A stretch of DNA of 64,000 nucleotides from an uncultured Geobacter sp. (lineage in GTDB: Bacteria > Desulfobacterota > Desulfuromonadia > Geobacterales > Geobacteraceae), in NCBI GenBank assembly GCA_903925075.1, contig CAIYDQ010000025.1:1-64000 (forward strand), in the 5' to 3' direction. This document shows positions 31,266-40,405 of the stretch, piece after piece (the stretch's first letter is position 1; every line of letters starts with the position of its first letter). The translations under genes were made by a program, and so were the position numbers. The notes under the pieces are model-generated. The model saw only the letters and a program-made list of their open reading frames with translations. It searched no databases and was not told the origin of the DNA.

Positions 31266-32795
31266 TCAGCACTTCTGCCTCTCGCCCTCCACAGCCCGCA
31301 TCTCCCCGAGCTCCTTTTCTTTGGTCATCTTCCGCACCACGTACTGCAGCGAAACCAGGCAGGCCACGGAAAGCGCCAGCATGAACATCCAGCAACTGGT
31401 CCAAAGCCCGGTCCATTCCAGCAGATAGCCGAAGACGATCGGGCAGACGAAGCCGCCCAGCCCCCCCAGCACCCCCACCATCCCCCCCACCACGCCGACC
31501 TCGTCCGGGAAGTAGTCCGGTATCAGCTTGTAGACCGCCGCCTTGCCGACCCCCCAGATGGTCCCCAGCACCAGCACCAGCACGGCGAAGATCCAGACGT
31601 TGGCCTGGAAGAAGATGCGCGTCATCCCCTTGGCCAAAAGCTCCTTCTTCTTGACGCTCTGCCCGGCCTTGACCACCGGCTCCTGCCAGGTCTCCTTGCC
31701 GGGAAACACCTGCAACCGGTCGTCGAAATTGGCCAGCACCGCGGGCTTGGCCTGCAGCGGGTAGGAGCGGTCGCCGAGCACGGCGGCGGCGCCCTTTTCC
31801 TCCAGGATCACGGCGCCGGCGCTGACCGCCTTTACCACCCCGCTGCGCTTGGCCATCACCCCGCGGCCGGGGGAGTAGATCTCCATCCTGGGGACGATCA
31901 CCAGCAGACTGATCACGGTGGAGGCGCCCAGCACCCAGTACATGATGGTACGGCCGCCGTATTTGTCCGACATCCAGCCGCCCAGGGCGCGGATCACGCC
32001 CGAGGGGAGGCTGAACATGGAGGCGAACAGCCCGGCGGTCACCAGCGGCAGGTAGTAGACGTTGACGAAATAGGGAACCAGCCACTGGGAGAAGGCCACG
32101 AAACAGCCAAAGACCAGGAAGTAGTAGAGGCCGAAGCGCCAGACGCGCGGGTGCTTTAACGGGGTGAGCATCTGGCGGAAGCTCTTGCCGGAGCTGGCGG
32201 GCTTTCGGTTCTCGCTGAAGATCAGGAAGATCACCCCCATGGCGGCCAGGATCAAGGCGTAGTAAACCGGCAACTCGCGCCACCCTTCCAGGTTGGCGCC
32301 GTTTTTGGTCAGCTTGTTGAGCATGCTCGGTGCCAGCAGCGTGGTGAGCGCCGCCCCGGCGTTGCCGGCCCCGAAGATCCCCAGCGCCGTCCCCTGGCGC
32401 TCGCGGGGGTACCAGACCGAGGTGAAGGCGATGCCGATGGAAAAGCTCACCCCCACCATGCCGAAGCCGAAACTGCAGAGGGCGAAGGAGGCAAATCCGT
32501 CCGCCTTGGAGAGGAGGTACATGGGAACGGCGCACAGGATCAGGAGCGCGCCGAACACCGGTTTGCCGCCGTATTTGTCGGTGAGCATGCCGGCCGGCAG
32601 GCGAAACAGCGAGCCGGTCAAGACCGGGATGCCGAACAGCCAGCCGACCTGTACGGGCCCCCAGTTGAAGAGCTGGTTGTCCACCAGGAAAGTGACCAGC
32701 ACGCCGTTGAACATCCAGGCCGCGAAGCAGACGGTGAAGGCCAGGGTGTTGAGCATGAGAATTTTGTGCGATTTCCAGTTCGCGGTTGCTTGCAT
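31266..32795 (-). CDS. Nitrate/nitrite transporter, NarK family, with inserted beta-rich domain (second copy)
   Basis: A 509-residue MFS protein of the nitrate/nitrite porter family. Signatures are GFGMVGVSFSIGIAFTSVWYP (about 110-130) and GVGKAAVYKLIPDYFPDE (about 415-432). Between predicted helices 9 and 10 lies an extra segment of about 90 residues (roughly 303-393) that is not part of the MFS fold. It is rich in Val/Gly/Ala and ends in PVVKAGQSVKKKELLAKG, which resembles barrel-sandwich (lipoyl-like) turns. With the N-terminus inside, the insert would be periplasmic. It lies about 110 bp downstream of the hemerythrin gene on the same strand, probably sharing its FNR-type promoter. Confidence 0.9.
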   Translation of the reverse strand: MQATANWKSHKILMLNTLAFTVCFAAWMFNGVLVTFLVDNQLFNWGPVQVGWLFGIPVLTGSLFRLPAGMLTDKYGGKPVFGALLILCAVPMYLLSKADGFASFALCSFGFGMVGVSFSIGIAFTSVWYPRERQGTALGIFGAGNAGAALTTLLAPSMLNKLTKNGANLEGWRELPVYYALILAAMGVIFLIFSENRKPASSGKSFRQMLTPLKHPRVWRFGLYYFLVFGCFVAFSQWLVPYFVNVYYLPLVTAGLFASMFSLPSGVIRALGGWMSDKYGGRTIMYWVLGASTVISLLVIVPRMEIYSPGRGVMAKRSGVVKAVSAGAVILEEKGAAAVLGDRSYPLQAKPAVLANFDDRLQVFPGKETWQEPVVKAGQSVKKKELLAKGMTRIFFQANVWIFAVLVLVLGTIWGVGKAAVYKLIPDYFPDEVGVVGGMVGVLGGLGGFVCPIVFGYLLEWTGLWTSCWMFMLALSVACLVSLQYVVRKMTKEKELGEMRAVEGERQKC

Positions 32796-32907
32796 GGCGG
32801 GCCCTCTTTAGGCAATCGTTGTCCCCTCGGCGGGGGGCGGCGGTTGGGGCGCCGGCGCGCGCCGGCAATCGCCGGCCCGGCTACCGGGCGCCCGTCTGGT
32901 TGACGGC

Positions 32908-33318
32908 TTACAGTTGGAGCTTTTCGTATTCGCGGTAGAGGGTGGTTTCCTCGCTGCGCAGTCTGCCGGAAATGGCGGCAAAGACGTCGCCGAAGGCTTT
33001 GGCGAATTCCCGGTCGATGCGCGAGTCGCGACGCGAGTATTTTTCGAAGAACTCCACGGCCCTGCGGGTGATGCCGTCCATGTCCCTGGCGTAGAAATCG
33101 AGCGTGCGCTTCAAACCGGCATCGTGCTGGGCGGCCTCGCTCAGCGCGGGATACAACTCGACGTCCTCCCTCCTCAGGTGCGCGATCAGACTGTTTTGGG
33201 CGGTGAGCAGGATCTTGTGGGCCTCCTCGTCGCAGATCTTGGGATCCTTGACCCTGTCGAGCAGTGCGGCAATCGCCGCATGGTCCTTTTTCAGTTCGTC
33301 TATCAGTGTCGCCATCAT
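32908..33318 (-). CDS. Hemerythrin-like HHE-domain protein
   Basis: A 136-residue four-helix protein of the HHE cation-binding (RIC/DnrN-like hemerythrin) type. H13 in KKDHAAIAALL, the HLRREDVELYPAL helix (H and E ligands) and a C-terminal EETTLYREYEKL helix are visible. Proteins of this type bind a di-iron centre and are linked to NO stress or iron-sulfur repair. The gene is preceded by an FNR/DNR-type promoter like that of the nar operon and followed by the second narK. A role in handling nitrite-derived NO is inferred. The first ATG (33318) or the second (33315) could start it. Confidence 0.85.
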   Translation of the reverse strand: MMATLIDELKKDHAAIAALLDRVKDPKICDEEAHKILLTAQNSLIAHLRREDVELYPALSEAAQHDAGLKRTLDFYARDMDGITRRAVEFFEKYSRRDSRIDREFAKAFGDVFAAISGRLRSEETTLYREYEKLQL

Positions 33319-33452
33319 CCCCTCCCCTTAAGCCAAGCAGTGTCCATCGTGCTCTTCCCAGCGGCAAATCGCCCTCCGGCAGCGGCCTACCGCCGGTCCC
33401 CGGCAGCGGTGCGCTTTCGCTTGGGCGCGGCCTCGCCGCCTGTCGTAGCCCG

Positions 33453-33494
33453 ACAGTAGCGGCTGCGGCGAGCCGATGCCTTGATGCAGGTCAA
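33453..33494 (-). promoter_or_regulatory. FNR/DNR-type operator and promoter of the hemerythrin-narK operon
   Basis: On the minus strand, TTGACCTGCATCAA (33494-33481) is followed after 22 nt by TACTGT (33458-33453). Spacing and half-sites match the nar operon promoter at 20715-20756. The remaining 33495-33679 holds GC-rich DNA with no gene. Confidence 0.7.
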
Positions 33495-33679
33495 GTAATC
33501 GGATAAAAATGGTCGGCCGGGGGCAAGCCTCGCCGATTCGGCCGGGCGGAGCTCGCCTTTGCCCTGCGGGCCGGCGAGTTTCGAGGATGGGGATGAGAGA
33601 GTTTTGGGGGAGGGAAGTGATAGGCGAAAGATTAGCGTCAAGCAAACGACTTAAGGATATCGCCGGTCCGATCCGAACT

Positions 33680-34984
33680 TCAAGCCGGAGCGGGCGCCGG
33701 CTGCTCTTCGTAAAACAGGTAGCTGTTTTTTCCCTCCCGCTTGGCCCGATACATGGCGGCGTCGGCGTTTCTGATCAGCGCGTCCAGGTCGGCGCCGTCC
33801 AGCGGATAGACGGCGATGCCGATGCTGGGGGTGACGACGATCTCCCTGCCGCAGACCTCCACGGCAATAGCCAGGCTCTCCAGCACCTTCTCGGCCGCGC
33901 TGGCCGGATCGGAGGTCCGGTTCACCGCGTTCAGCACCACCAGGAACTCGTCCCCTCCCAGCCGGCTGACCGTGTCCGAGGAGCGGAACAACCCCTGCAG
34001 CCGCCGGGAGACCTCCTGCAGCACCCAATCGCCGGCCTGGTGCCCCAGCGAATCGTTGACCTGTTTGAAGTTGTCGAGGTCGACGTACAAAACGGCCAGA
34101 TATTCGCCGTTGCGGCAGGCGGTGGCCAGCGCCAGGTCGAAGCGCGCCTTGAGCAGATAGCGGTTGGGTAGCCCGGTCAGCGGGTCGTGCATGGCGAGCT
34201 GCCGGATATGCTGCTCGGCGGCCTTGCGCTTGCTGATGTCGGTGAACATGCCGATGTAGTTGGTGATCCGGCCGCTTTGGTCGGTAAGGGTGGTGATGGC
34301 CAGCCACTCCGGATAGAACGAGCCGTTTTTGCGCCGGTTGCAGATCTCGCCCTGCCAGGCCCCCTTCTCCTTGAGCTCGCTCCACATCCCCTCGTAGAAC
34401 GAGCGCTCCTGCGCGCCGGAGGCGAGGATGCTCGGATTGCTCCCCAGCACCTCCTCCGCCTCGTAGCCGGTGGTCTGGCAGAAAACCCGGTTCACCGAAA
34501 CGATCAGATTGTCGGCGTCGGTGATGACGATGGCCTCCAGGCAGTTGTCGAAGACCGCCGCCGCCAGTTTCAGCTGCTTTTCGACCCGCAGCCGGTAGGC
34601 GCAGGCCAACAGGCGCTGGTAAAGCCTGCCGGTGTCCACCGGCTTGGTCACGTATTCGTTGATGCCGATGTTGATGGAGCGCAACAGGTACTCGGTCTGC
34701 TCGAAGGCGGTGGTGACGATGATCGGCACCTCGCTCCCCATGGCCCGGATCTGCTGGGCCATGGTCAAGCCGTCCATCACCGGCATCTTGATGTCGGTGA
34801 TCACGATCTGCGGCCTCTCCCGGCAAAAGACCTGCACCCCTTCGGCCCCGTTGCCGGCGGTGAGCAGCGTGCCGACTCGGCGCGCCAGGAACTGCCCCAG
34901 TTGCAGGCTCACGTCCCGGTCGTCCTCGACGTAGAGCACGGTCAGCGTCCTTAAGAAGGCCTCGTCACGCAGCAGGTAGCTCAC
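33680..34984 (-). CDS. Response regulator with PAS and diguanylate cyclase (GGDEF) domains
   Basis: A 434-residue protein. The receiver (about 10-125) has VEDD, D64 and K114; then PAS (about 140-250) and GGDEF (about 265-430). The cyclase site SRLGGDEF is intact, and RSSD five residues upstream is a product-inhibition I-site. The GTG start at 34984 shares bases with the TGA of the upstream kinase (GTGA overlap) and has GGGGGAG before it, so it is translated with that kinase. Its receiver matches those of two other proteins in this cluster, with D64 and K114 at the same positions. Likely makes c-di-GMP when phosphorylated. Confidence 0.92.
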   Translation of the reverse strand: MSYLLRDEAFLRTLTVLYVEDDRDVSLQLGQFLARRVGTLLTAGNGAEGVQVFCRERPQIVITDIKMPVMDGLTMAQQIRAMGSEVPIIVTTAFEQTEYLLRSINIGINEYVTKPVDTGRLYQRLLACAYRLRVEKQLKLAAAVFDNCLEAIVITDADNLIVSVNRVFCQTTGYEAEEVLGSNPSILASGAQERSFYEGMWSELKEKGAWQGEICNRRKNGSFYPEWLAITTLTDQSGRITNYIGMFTDISKRKAAEQHIRQLAMHDPLTGLPNRYLLKARFDLALATACRNGEYLAVLYVDLDNFKQVNDSLGHQAGDWVLQEVSRRLQGLFRSSDTVSRLGGDEFLVVLNAVNRTSDPASAAEKVLESLAIAVEVCGREIVVTPSIGIAVYPLDGADLDALIRNADAAMYRAKREGKNSYLFYEEQPAPAPA

Positions 34985-37668
34985 GGCTCCCCCTTCGCCA
35001 GCGGCGTGATCACGGTGAATTCGGCGCCCCCGGCGACGTTTCTGGCGCAGATGCTCCCCCCCATGTTGCGCTCGATGATCATCTGGGACATGTACAGACC
35101 GATGCCGGTCCCCATCTCCTTGGTGGAGAAATAGGGCTCGAAGATCCTGTCCATGCTCGGCAACGGGATGCCGCCGCCGTTGTCGGTGACCGTGACGCAC
35201 CCCCGGCCGTCCGACTCGCTCAGCCGGATCACGATGCTCCCCGGTTGGTTGCCGCGGGAGACGATGGCGTCCCGGGCGTTGGACACCAGGTTCAGCAGCA
35301 CCTGGGAGTATTCGTTGGGAAAACCGCTCAGGTAGACTTCCCGGTCCGCCTCCAGTCGCAGCTCAATGCCGCTGTTCTTGAAGCTCGACTCCACCAGCGC
35401 GATCGCCTGGGCGATCTGCTGGCGCGCGGCGAAGGCGACCGCCTCCTTGCCGGGATTGAAAAAGTCGCGAAAGTCGTTGATGGTGGCGGACATCTTCTGT
35501 ATCAGCCGGTTCCCCTCGGCGATGGAGCGCTCCAGATAGGGCTCGTCCAGCTCCTGGTAATGCTGGGCGTCCTTGATGTTGGCCAAAAGCAGGCCGAGGG
35601 CGTTCAGCGGCTGGCGCCACTGGTGGGCGATGTTGCCGATCATCTCGCCCATGGCGGCCTGCCGGTTCTGGGAGATCAGCACCTGGTCCTTTTGGCGCAG
35701 CTCCGCCACCGTCTGGGCGATGCGCTCCTCGAGCGAGCGGTTCAACTCCTCCAGTTGCCGGCGTTGGGCATGCAGGGTTGCCTGGGCGTTTTGCCGCTCC
35801 TCGATCTCCCGCCTGAGCATGGCCTGCTGCTCGTGCAGCTCCTTCTCGCCTCGCTTTCTCTCGGTGATGTCGTGCACGATGGAGACCAGCAGCGGTTTCC
35901 CCTCGTCGGCTATGGGCGTGCTGTAGACCTCGACGATCCTGAACTCGCCGTTGGCCAGCCGGTGACGGAAGGTGAAGTAGCTCCGTTCCCCGCGCGCCGC
36001 GCGCTGCCGCTGCAACTCGACCTCTTTGGGGTCGAGGGTGTTGATCCGGTCGATGCTGAGCCCGATCAGCTCCGACAAGGGGTAGCCGTAGAAGTCGGCC
36101 GCCGACGGGTTGGCGTCGACGATGATGCCGCTGTCCGGCTCGATCAACAGCATCACCGAGGCGTTGCGCTCGAACAGCCGCCGGAAGCGGGCCTCGCTCT
36201 TGGCCAGCGATTCCTCGGCCGCCATTTGCTCGGTGATGTCGCGATTGCTGCCGCGCGTGCCCAAAAACCGGCCGTCCGCGTCGTGAATGGGGAGGCAGAC
36301 GTGGTCGATCCAGCGCTGCTCGCCGCTCTTGGTGATGATGCGAAAGCGCATGGGGAACGGATTGCCGCGGCTGTCGGCCAGATGGGCGTGATCGCGCCAG
36401 CGCGCCAGGTCGTCGGGATGGATCATCAGCTCCGCCAAAGAGGGGCGCCCGGTCAGCTCGGCGGCCGTGTAGCCGCTCACCTTTTCGCAGGCGGGCGAGT
36501 TGTAGCGCATATAACCGTTCTCGGCGCGCCAGAACACCCAGTTGCTGGAAAAGTCGGCCAGGGTCTGAAACAGCTCGCGCTCCTGCAAAAGCGTGCGCTC
36601 GTTGTCGCGAATCAGCTCCAATTGGCGGTTGAAGGCCTCGGCCAGGTCGCCGATCTCGTCGCTGGTCGTCACCTGCACCTTGTCGAGCCCCTTGATGTCG
36701 CGCACCTGCCGGGTGAGGGAGAGGAGCGGGCTCGCCAGGCGGCTGGTCAACAACCAGACCGTGCAGGCCTGCAGCAAGCCGAAGGCGGCGATGAACAGCC
36801 AGATGCCGCGTTCGGTCCGGCGGATGCCGGCGTAGGCTTCTTTTTGCGGCAGGTTGGCGGCCAGTATCCAACCGGTGGTTTTGAGCCTTCTGAAGCTGGT
36901 CAGCATCGGCACCCGCCGGGAATTGACGGTCTCCCCTCCCCCTTCGAAGCCGGAGAAGGCCCGGTCCAGGAGCAGGTTGGAGCCCAAGGGGGCGTCGCTC
37001 TTCATGATGCGGGACGGGTCCGGGTGCATGATCAGGGTGCGGTGCTCGTCGATCAGGTAGTAGTAGCCGCTCTTGCCGATCCTGGTGCGGGCCAGGTCCC
37101 CGATGAAGTTGGGCCTCATCAGGTCCAGGCTGCCGCCGAGGATGCCGGCCGTGGAGCCGTCGCGGTTGAGAACCGGCGCGGTGAACATCACCGACGGGTG
37201 GTGATGCGGCTGGCTGGAGATGTAGGGGGCCGAGATCAGCGGACGCCTGGAGGCGAGCGGCTGTTTGAGGTAATCGCGGTAGGAGAAGTCGGCACCCACC
37301 CGGGGGGGACGCACCATGGTTTCGGCGATCAGGATGCCGTCCGGGGTGAAGCAGTAGATGCCGTTGCCGAACATCGCTTTCAGGGCCAGTCGGCTGTCGA
37401 TGAATTGCTGGGCGGCGGCGGGACCGGCGAAGATCGCCGCGGGGGCGTTGTTTCGGGCGATCTCGATCAAGATGTCGTGCACCATGCCGAACTTGTGGTC
37501 CAGGTCCTCCGCTTCGCGGTTGATCATGGCCGTTTGCTGCTGGACGATGCTGTTTTTCATCTCCTGCTCGAAGTAGGCGATCATGTAATAGGAGGAGATC
37601 GGCACCAGTCCCAGGAAGAACACGGAGATGCTCAGCGCCATTTTCATTTTAAGGCTGATACGTGTCAA
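34981..37668 (-). CDS. Membrane sensor histidine kinase (dCache-HAMP-PAS-PAS-HisKA)
   Basis: An 895-residue kinase. Helix 1 (about 8-30), a large periplasmic dCache-type domain (about 35-285), helix 2 (about 288-309), HAMP (310-360), two PAS domains (about 366-482 and 490-603), a coiled coil, HisKA with H682 in NIAHQWRQPLNAL, and the ATPase domain (about 770-890) with DNGGGI and GTGIGLYM. The transmitter half is nearly the same as that of the next upstream kinase, while the sensory halves differ. It overlaps the receiver-GGDEF gene, its likely target. Confidence 0.93.
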   Translation of the reverse strand: MTRISLKMKMALSISVFFLGLVPISSYYMIAYFEQEMKNSIVQQQTAMINREAEDLDHKFGMVHDILIEIARNNAPAAIFAGPAAAQQFIDSRLALKAMFGNGIYCFTPDGILIAETMVRPPRVGADFSYRDYLKQPLASRRPLISAPYISSQPHHHPSVMFTAPVLNRDGSTAGILGGSLDLMRPNFIGDLARTRIGKSGYYYLIDEHRTLIMHPDPSRIMKSDAPLGSNLLLDRAFSGFEGGGETVNSRRVPMLTSFRRLKTTGWILAANLPQKEAYAGIRRTERGIWLFIAAFGLLQACTVWLLTSRLASPLLSLTRQVRDIKGLDKVQVTTSDEIGDLAEAFNRQLELIRDNERTLLQERELFQTLADFSSNWVFWRAENGYMRYNSPACEKVSGYTAAELTGRPSLAELMIHPDDLARWRDHAHLADSRGNPFPMRFRIITKSGEQRWIDHVCLPIHDADGRFLGTRGSNRDITEQMAAEESLAKSEARFRRLFERNASVMLLIEPDSGIIVDANPSAADFYGYPLSELIGLSIDRINTLDPKEVELQRQRAARGERSYFTFRHRLANGEFRIVEVYSTPIADEGKPLLVSIVHDITERKRGEKELHEQQAMLRREIEERQNAQATLHAQRRQLEELNRSLEERIAQTVAELRQKDQVLISQNRQAAMGEMIGNIAHQWRQPLNALGLLLANIKDAQHYQELDEPYLERSIAEGNRLIQKMSATINDFRDFFNPGKEAVAFAARQQIAQAIALVESSFKNSGIELRLEADREVYLSGFPNEYSQVLLNLVSNARDAIVSRGNQPGSIVIRLSESDGRGCVTVTDNGGGIPLPSMDRIFEPYFSTKEMGTGIGLYMSQMIIERNMGGSICARNVAGGAEFTVITPLAKGEP

Positions 37669-37784
37669 TGGTCCCTCGCTCTCCGCGGCCGCCTCGCTTT
37701 TCCACGCCGGCTCTTTCGCCGCAGCGTCCTTTGCCGGTCTTTCGCCGGCCGTAGCCGTTTAAGTTGAGCTTTTGCCGAGGCTCC

Positions 37785-37807
37785 CCCCCTCCCCTTGCCG
37801 GAGGGGG
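37785..37807. terminator. Hairpin between the two paralogous kinases
   Basis: CCCCCTCC / GGAGGGGG with a 7-nt loop, 23 bp past the stop of the upstream kinase (minus strand). There is no T tract; it may attenuate rather than end the transcript. Confidence 0.35.
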
Positions 37808-37829
37808 ACTGTTTTGTGCGGCCTTTTCA

Positions 37830-40394
37830 TTAACTTAACGCCGCCGCTTTCGCAAGCGGTGTGCAGATGGTGAACTCCGCGCCCTGCTCCAGGTTTCGCA
37901 CCTGCACGCTGCCGTGCATGTTGCGTTCGATGATCATCTTGGACATGTACAGGCCGATGCCGGTGCCAAGCTCCTTGGTGGAAAAGTACGGTTCGAAAAT
38001 CCTGTCCAGATTGCCGGGCGCGACGCCGCCGCCGTTGTCGGCAACCGTGACGCAGCCGACCCCGTTGCGCTCGCTCAAGACGATCTCGACGCTGCCGACC
38101 TTGACGCCGGTGGAGGACATGGCGTCCCGGGCGTTGGAAAGCAGGTTCAAAAGCACTTGCGAATACTCGTTGGGGAAACCGAACAGCTCCACGTCCCGCT
38201 CGGCCCACAGCCGAATGCTGATGTTGTCGTTGACGAAGCTCGACTCCACCAGGGCGATGGCCTCCTGGATCTGGCGCCGCGCCGAGAAGGAGACCGCCTC
38301 CTTGCCCGGATGGAAGAAGTTGCGGAAATCGGTGATGGTCACCGACATCTTCTGCACCAATCGGTTGCCCTCGTCCACCGCCTGTTCCAGATAGCCGGCA
38401 TCCAGTTCCTGGAAATGGTAAGCGTCCTTGATGTTGGCCAAAAGCAGGCCCAGGGCGTTCAGCGGCTGGCGCCACTGGTGGGCGATGTTGCCGATCATCT
38501 CGCCCATGGCCGCATGCCTGCTTTGGGCGATCATCACCTGGTCCTTCTGGCGCACCTCGGCCACCGCGCTGGCGACCCGCTCGCCCAAAAGGGAGTTCAG
38601 CTCCTCCAGTTGCTCCTGCTGGCCGGCCAGATCCGACTGCGCCGCCTGCCGCTCGTCAACCTCCCTTTTCAGGCGCCGGTTGGCTTCGGTGAGCTCCAGG
38701 GTGCGCAGCTCGACCCTCTTTTCCAGATCCTGGTTGAGCGCGTTCAGCTCCAGGACGTGCTGCTGCAAGGTGCAGGCCATCAGTCGGAAATTGGCCATCA
38801 GCCCCTCCGCCTCGCGGGTGAGAGGGGCGGGCCAACCGATCAGCGCTCCCGAGACGATCCGTCCCGGCAGTTCGTCGGTGGCCGCCTGCAGCTTGTAGAA
38901 CACCTCCGAGAGGCGACCCGCCAGCCAGCGGGACAGGCCGATGATGACCAGCAGCAGCAAAGCTACCGTCCCCAGGGCGCTGACCATCTTGGCGTTCAAC
39001 TCGTCCAGCATCGGCTTCAGCGACGATTCCACCACCATGCTCCAGCCGGTCTCAGACGAGATCGCCGCTTCCTTCAGGTAGAAAGAGCCGGTCCAGCGCT
39101 TCATGGCGCTGACGCCTTTGGCCGCGTCCGGTACCCAGTGAAAGACGCCATCCCCGACCGGCAACATGCGCCCCCCCGCAGGGAGGGCGAAAGGCTGCAT
39201 CGGCTTGAGCGCCTCCCGGCTGCTGGCCACCACCCGCCGGCGTTCGTCCAAAAGGGTGACGGCCGTGGGCTCCCCTGCGGCCGCCCGCAGCAGCAGCTGG
39301 CGCAGCCTGTCCGGATCGAGCACGCCCAGGGCCGCGCCGCTCAGGGCCGCGCCGCTCAGGGCCGCGCCGCTCAGGGCCGCGCCGGAATAAACCGGGACCA
39401 CCAGCACCACCCGGGGGGCGGGCTTGCCGATCCTGCCGATCACCAGCTCGGCGACCACCGGCGGACGCCCGTCCCTCACCTTGTGGATGTAACCGCGGTC
39501 GGCCAGGGAAACCCCGACGGCCGAGGAGCCGTCCTCCATGACCGCCGGGGAAAAGGAGGCCGTCACCCCACGGCTGTCGACCACTCCGAGCCTGCCGAAT
39601 TCCGGGTTGGAGGCGCGCGTTTTATCCAAAATGGCGGCCATCCGGCCGGCGCTTACCCCCGGCTCCGCGCTCAGGCCGGCCAGCATCTCGATCTTGCGTT
39701 GATTCTGCCCGATCCAAAGGGAGGTGAAATCGACGCAGACGTCCAGGGTGCGCGAGGTGGCGTTGCGAAGGCCCGCCAACTCCTGCCGCAGCAGCGCCTG
39801 GAGATCGAAGTAGAGGTAGACGAAGGCCGGCGTCACCACCATGGTGGACATCGCCACGAAGAGCAACTGCCGCAGCGAGGGGAGCGGCCGCCGGCCGTCC
39901 CGCCGGCCGACCAGCAGCAGGTCGAGAGCCGTGGCGATCAGCGTGTTGAGCACGCCGTTGATCCCCTGCTTGAGGGCCACCACCAGCGTGCTCTGCACCG
40001 GGAACCCCATCACCTGGTGATAAAAAACAAAGACCAGCAGCGCCCCGACGCTGAACCAGAACACGATGTCGGCGGTCAATAGCTCCCAGTCGCGGCGGCG
40101 GTGCAGCCAGCCGACCAGGAGCGCCTCGGCCGTCCAGATGACCATGGCCCAGGGATGATGCCAGTGCAGGTAGGTGCAACCGGAGACCACCAGGCCGACG
40201 GCCACGCCCGCGGCCAAGCCGCAGCGCAGCAGCGCGAACATGACGAAGACCGAGCCGAACAGAAAGTCGCAGTCGAAGAACAGCTCCAGCTTGAACCAGT
40301 TGCCGAGCAGGCCGGCCGCGGCCAGCAGGAGCAAGAGGCCGGCCGATCTCCAGGAGGTCCCGGCGGCGTCGCGGCTCAGGGAGAATGCGCGCAT
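37830..40394 (-). CDS. Multi-pass membrane sensor histidine kinase
   Basis: An 854-residue kinase. The N-terminal region (about 15-170) has several membrane helices, resembling an integral-membrane sensor, followed by a periplasmic Cache-like domain, another membrane helix, a HAMP-like linker, a long coiled coil, HisKA (NIAHQWRQPLNAL) and the ATPase domain (DNGGGV, GTGIGLYM). In the Cache-like domain a four-fold SGAAL repeat is encoded by a 15-bp tandem repeat. AAAGGAG before the ATG at 40394 and the 11-bp gap from the upstream gene support this start. The transmitter is paralogous to the kinase at 34981-37668. Confidence 0.92.
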   Translation of the reverse strand: MRAFSLSRDAAGTSWRSAGLLLLLAAAGLLGNWFKLELFFDCDFLFGSVFVMFALLRCGLAAGVAVGLVVSGCTYLHWHHPWAMVIWTAEALLVGWLHRRRDWELLTADIVFWFSVGALLVFVFYHQVMGFPVQSTLVVALKQGINGVLNTLIATALDLLLVGRRDGRRPLPSLRQLLFVAMSTMVVTPAFVYLYFDLQALLRQELAGLRNATSRTLDVCVDFTSLWIGQNQRKIEMLAGLSAEPGVSAGRMAAILDKTRASNPEFGRLGVVDSRGVTASFSPAVMEDGSSAVGVSLADRGYIHKVRDGRPPVVAELVIGRIGKPAPRVVLVVPVYSGAALSGAALSGAALSGAALGVLDPDRLRQLLLRAAAGEPTAVTLLDERRRVVASSREALKPMQPFALPAGGRMLPVGDGVFHWVPDAAKGVSAMKRWTGSFYLKEAAISSETGWSMVVESSLKPMLDELNAKMVSALGTVALLLLVIIGLSRWLAGRLSEVFYKLQAATDELPGRIVSGALIGWPAPLTREAEGLMANFRLMACTLQQHVLELNALNQDLEKRVELRTLELTEANRRLKREVDERQAAQSDLAGQQEQLEELNSLLGERVASAVAEVRQKDQVMIAQSRHAAMGEMIGNIAHQWRQPLNALGLLLANIKDAYHFQELDAGYLEQAVDEGNRLVQKMSVTITDFRNFFHPGKEAVSFSARRQIQEAIALVESSFVNDNISIRLWAERDVELFGFPNEYSQVLLNLLSNARDAMSSTGVKVGSVEIVLSERNGVGCVTVADNGGGVAPGNLDRIFEPYFSTKELGTGIGLYMSKMIIERNMHGSVQVRNLEQGAEFTICTPLAKAAALS
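39331..39384. repeat. In-frame 15-bp tandem repeat inside a kinase gene
   Basis: Three perfect copies of GCCGCGCCGCTCAGG and a partial fourth. Because the unit is 15 bp, copy-number change adds or removes five residues (SGAAL) of the sensory domain without a frameshift. Confidence 0.85.
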
Positions 40395-40405
40395 GCTTGC
40401 TCCTT

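Noticed and set aside
39331-39384. CRISPR-like array
   Set aside because: The units are 15 bp, directly adjacent without spacers, and coding in frame. No array with spacers was seen anywhere in the window.
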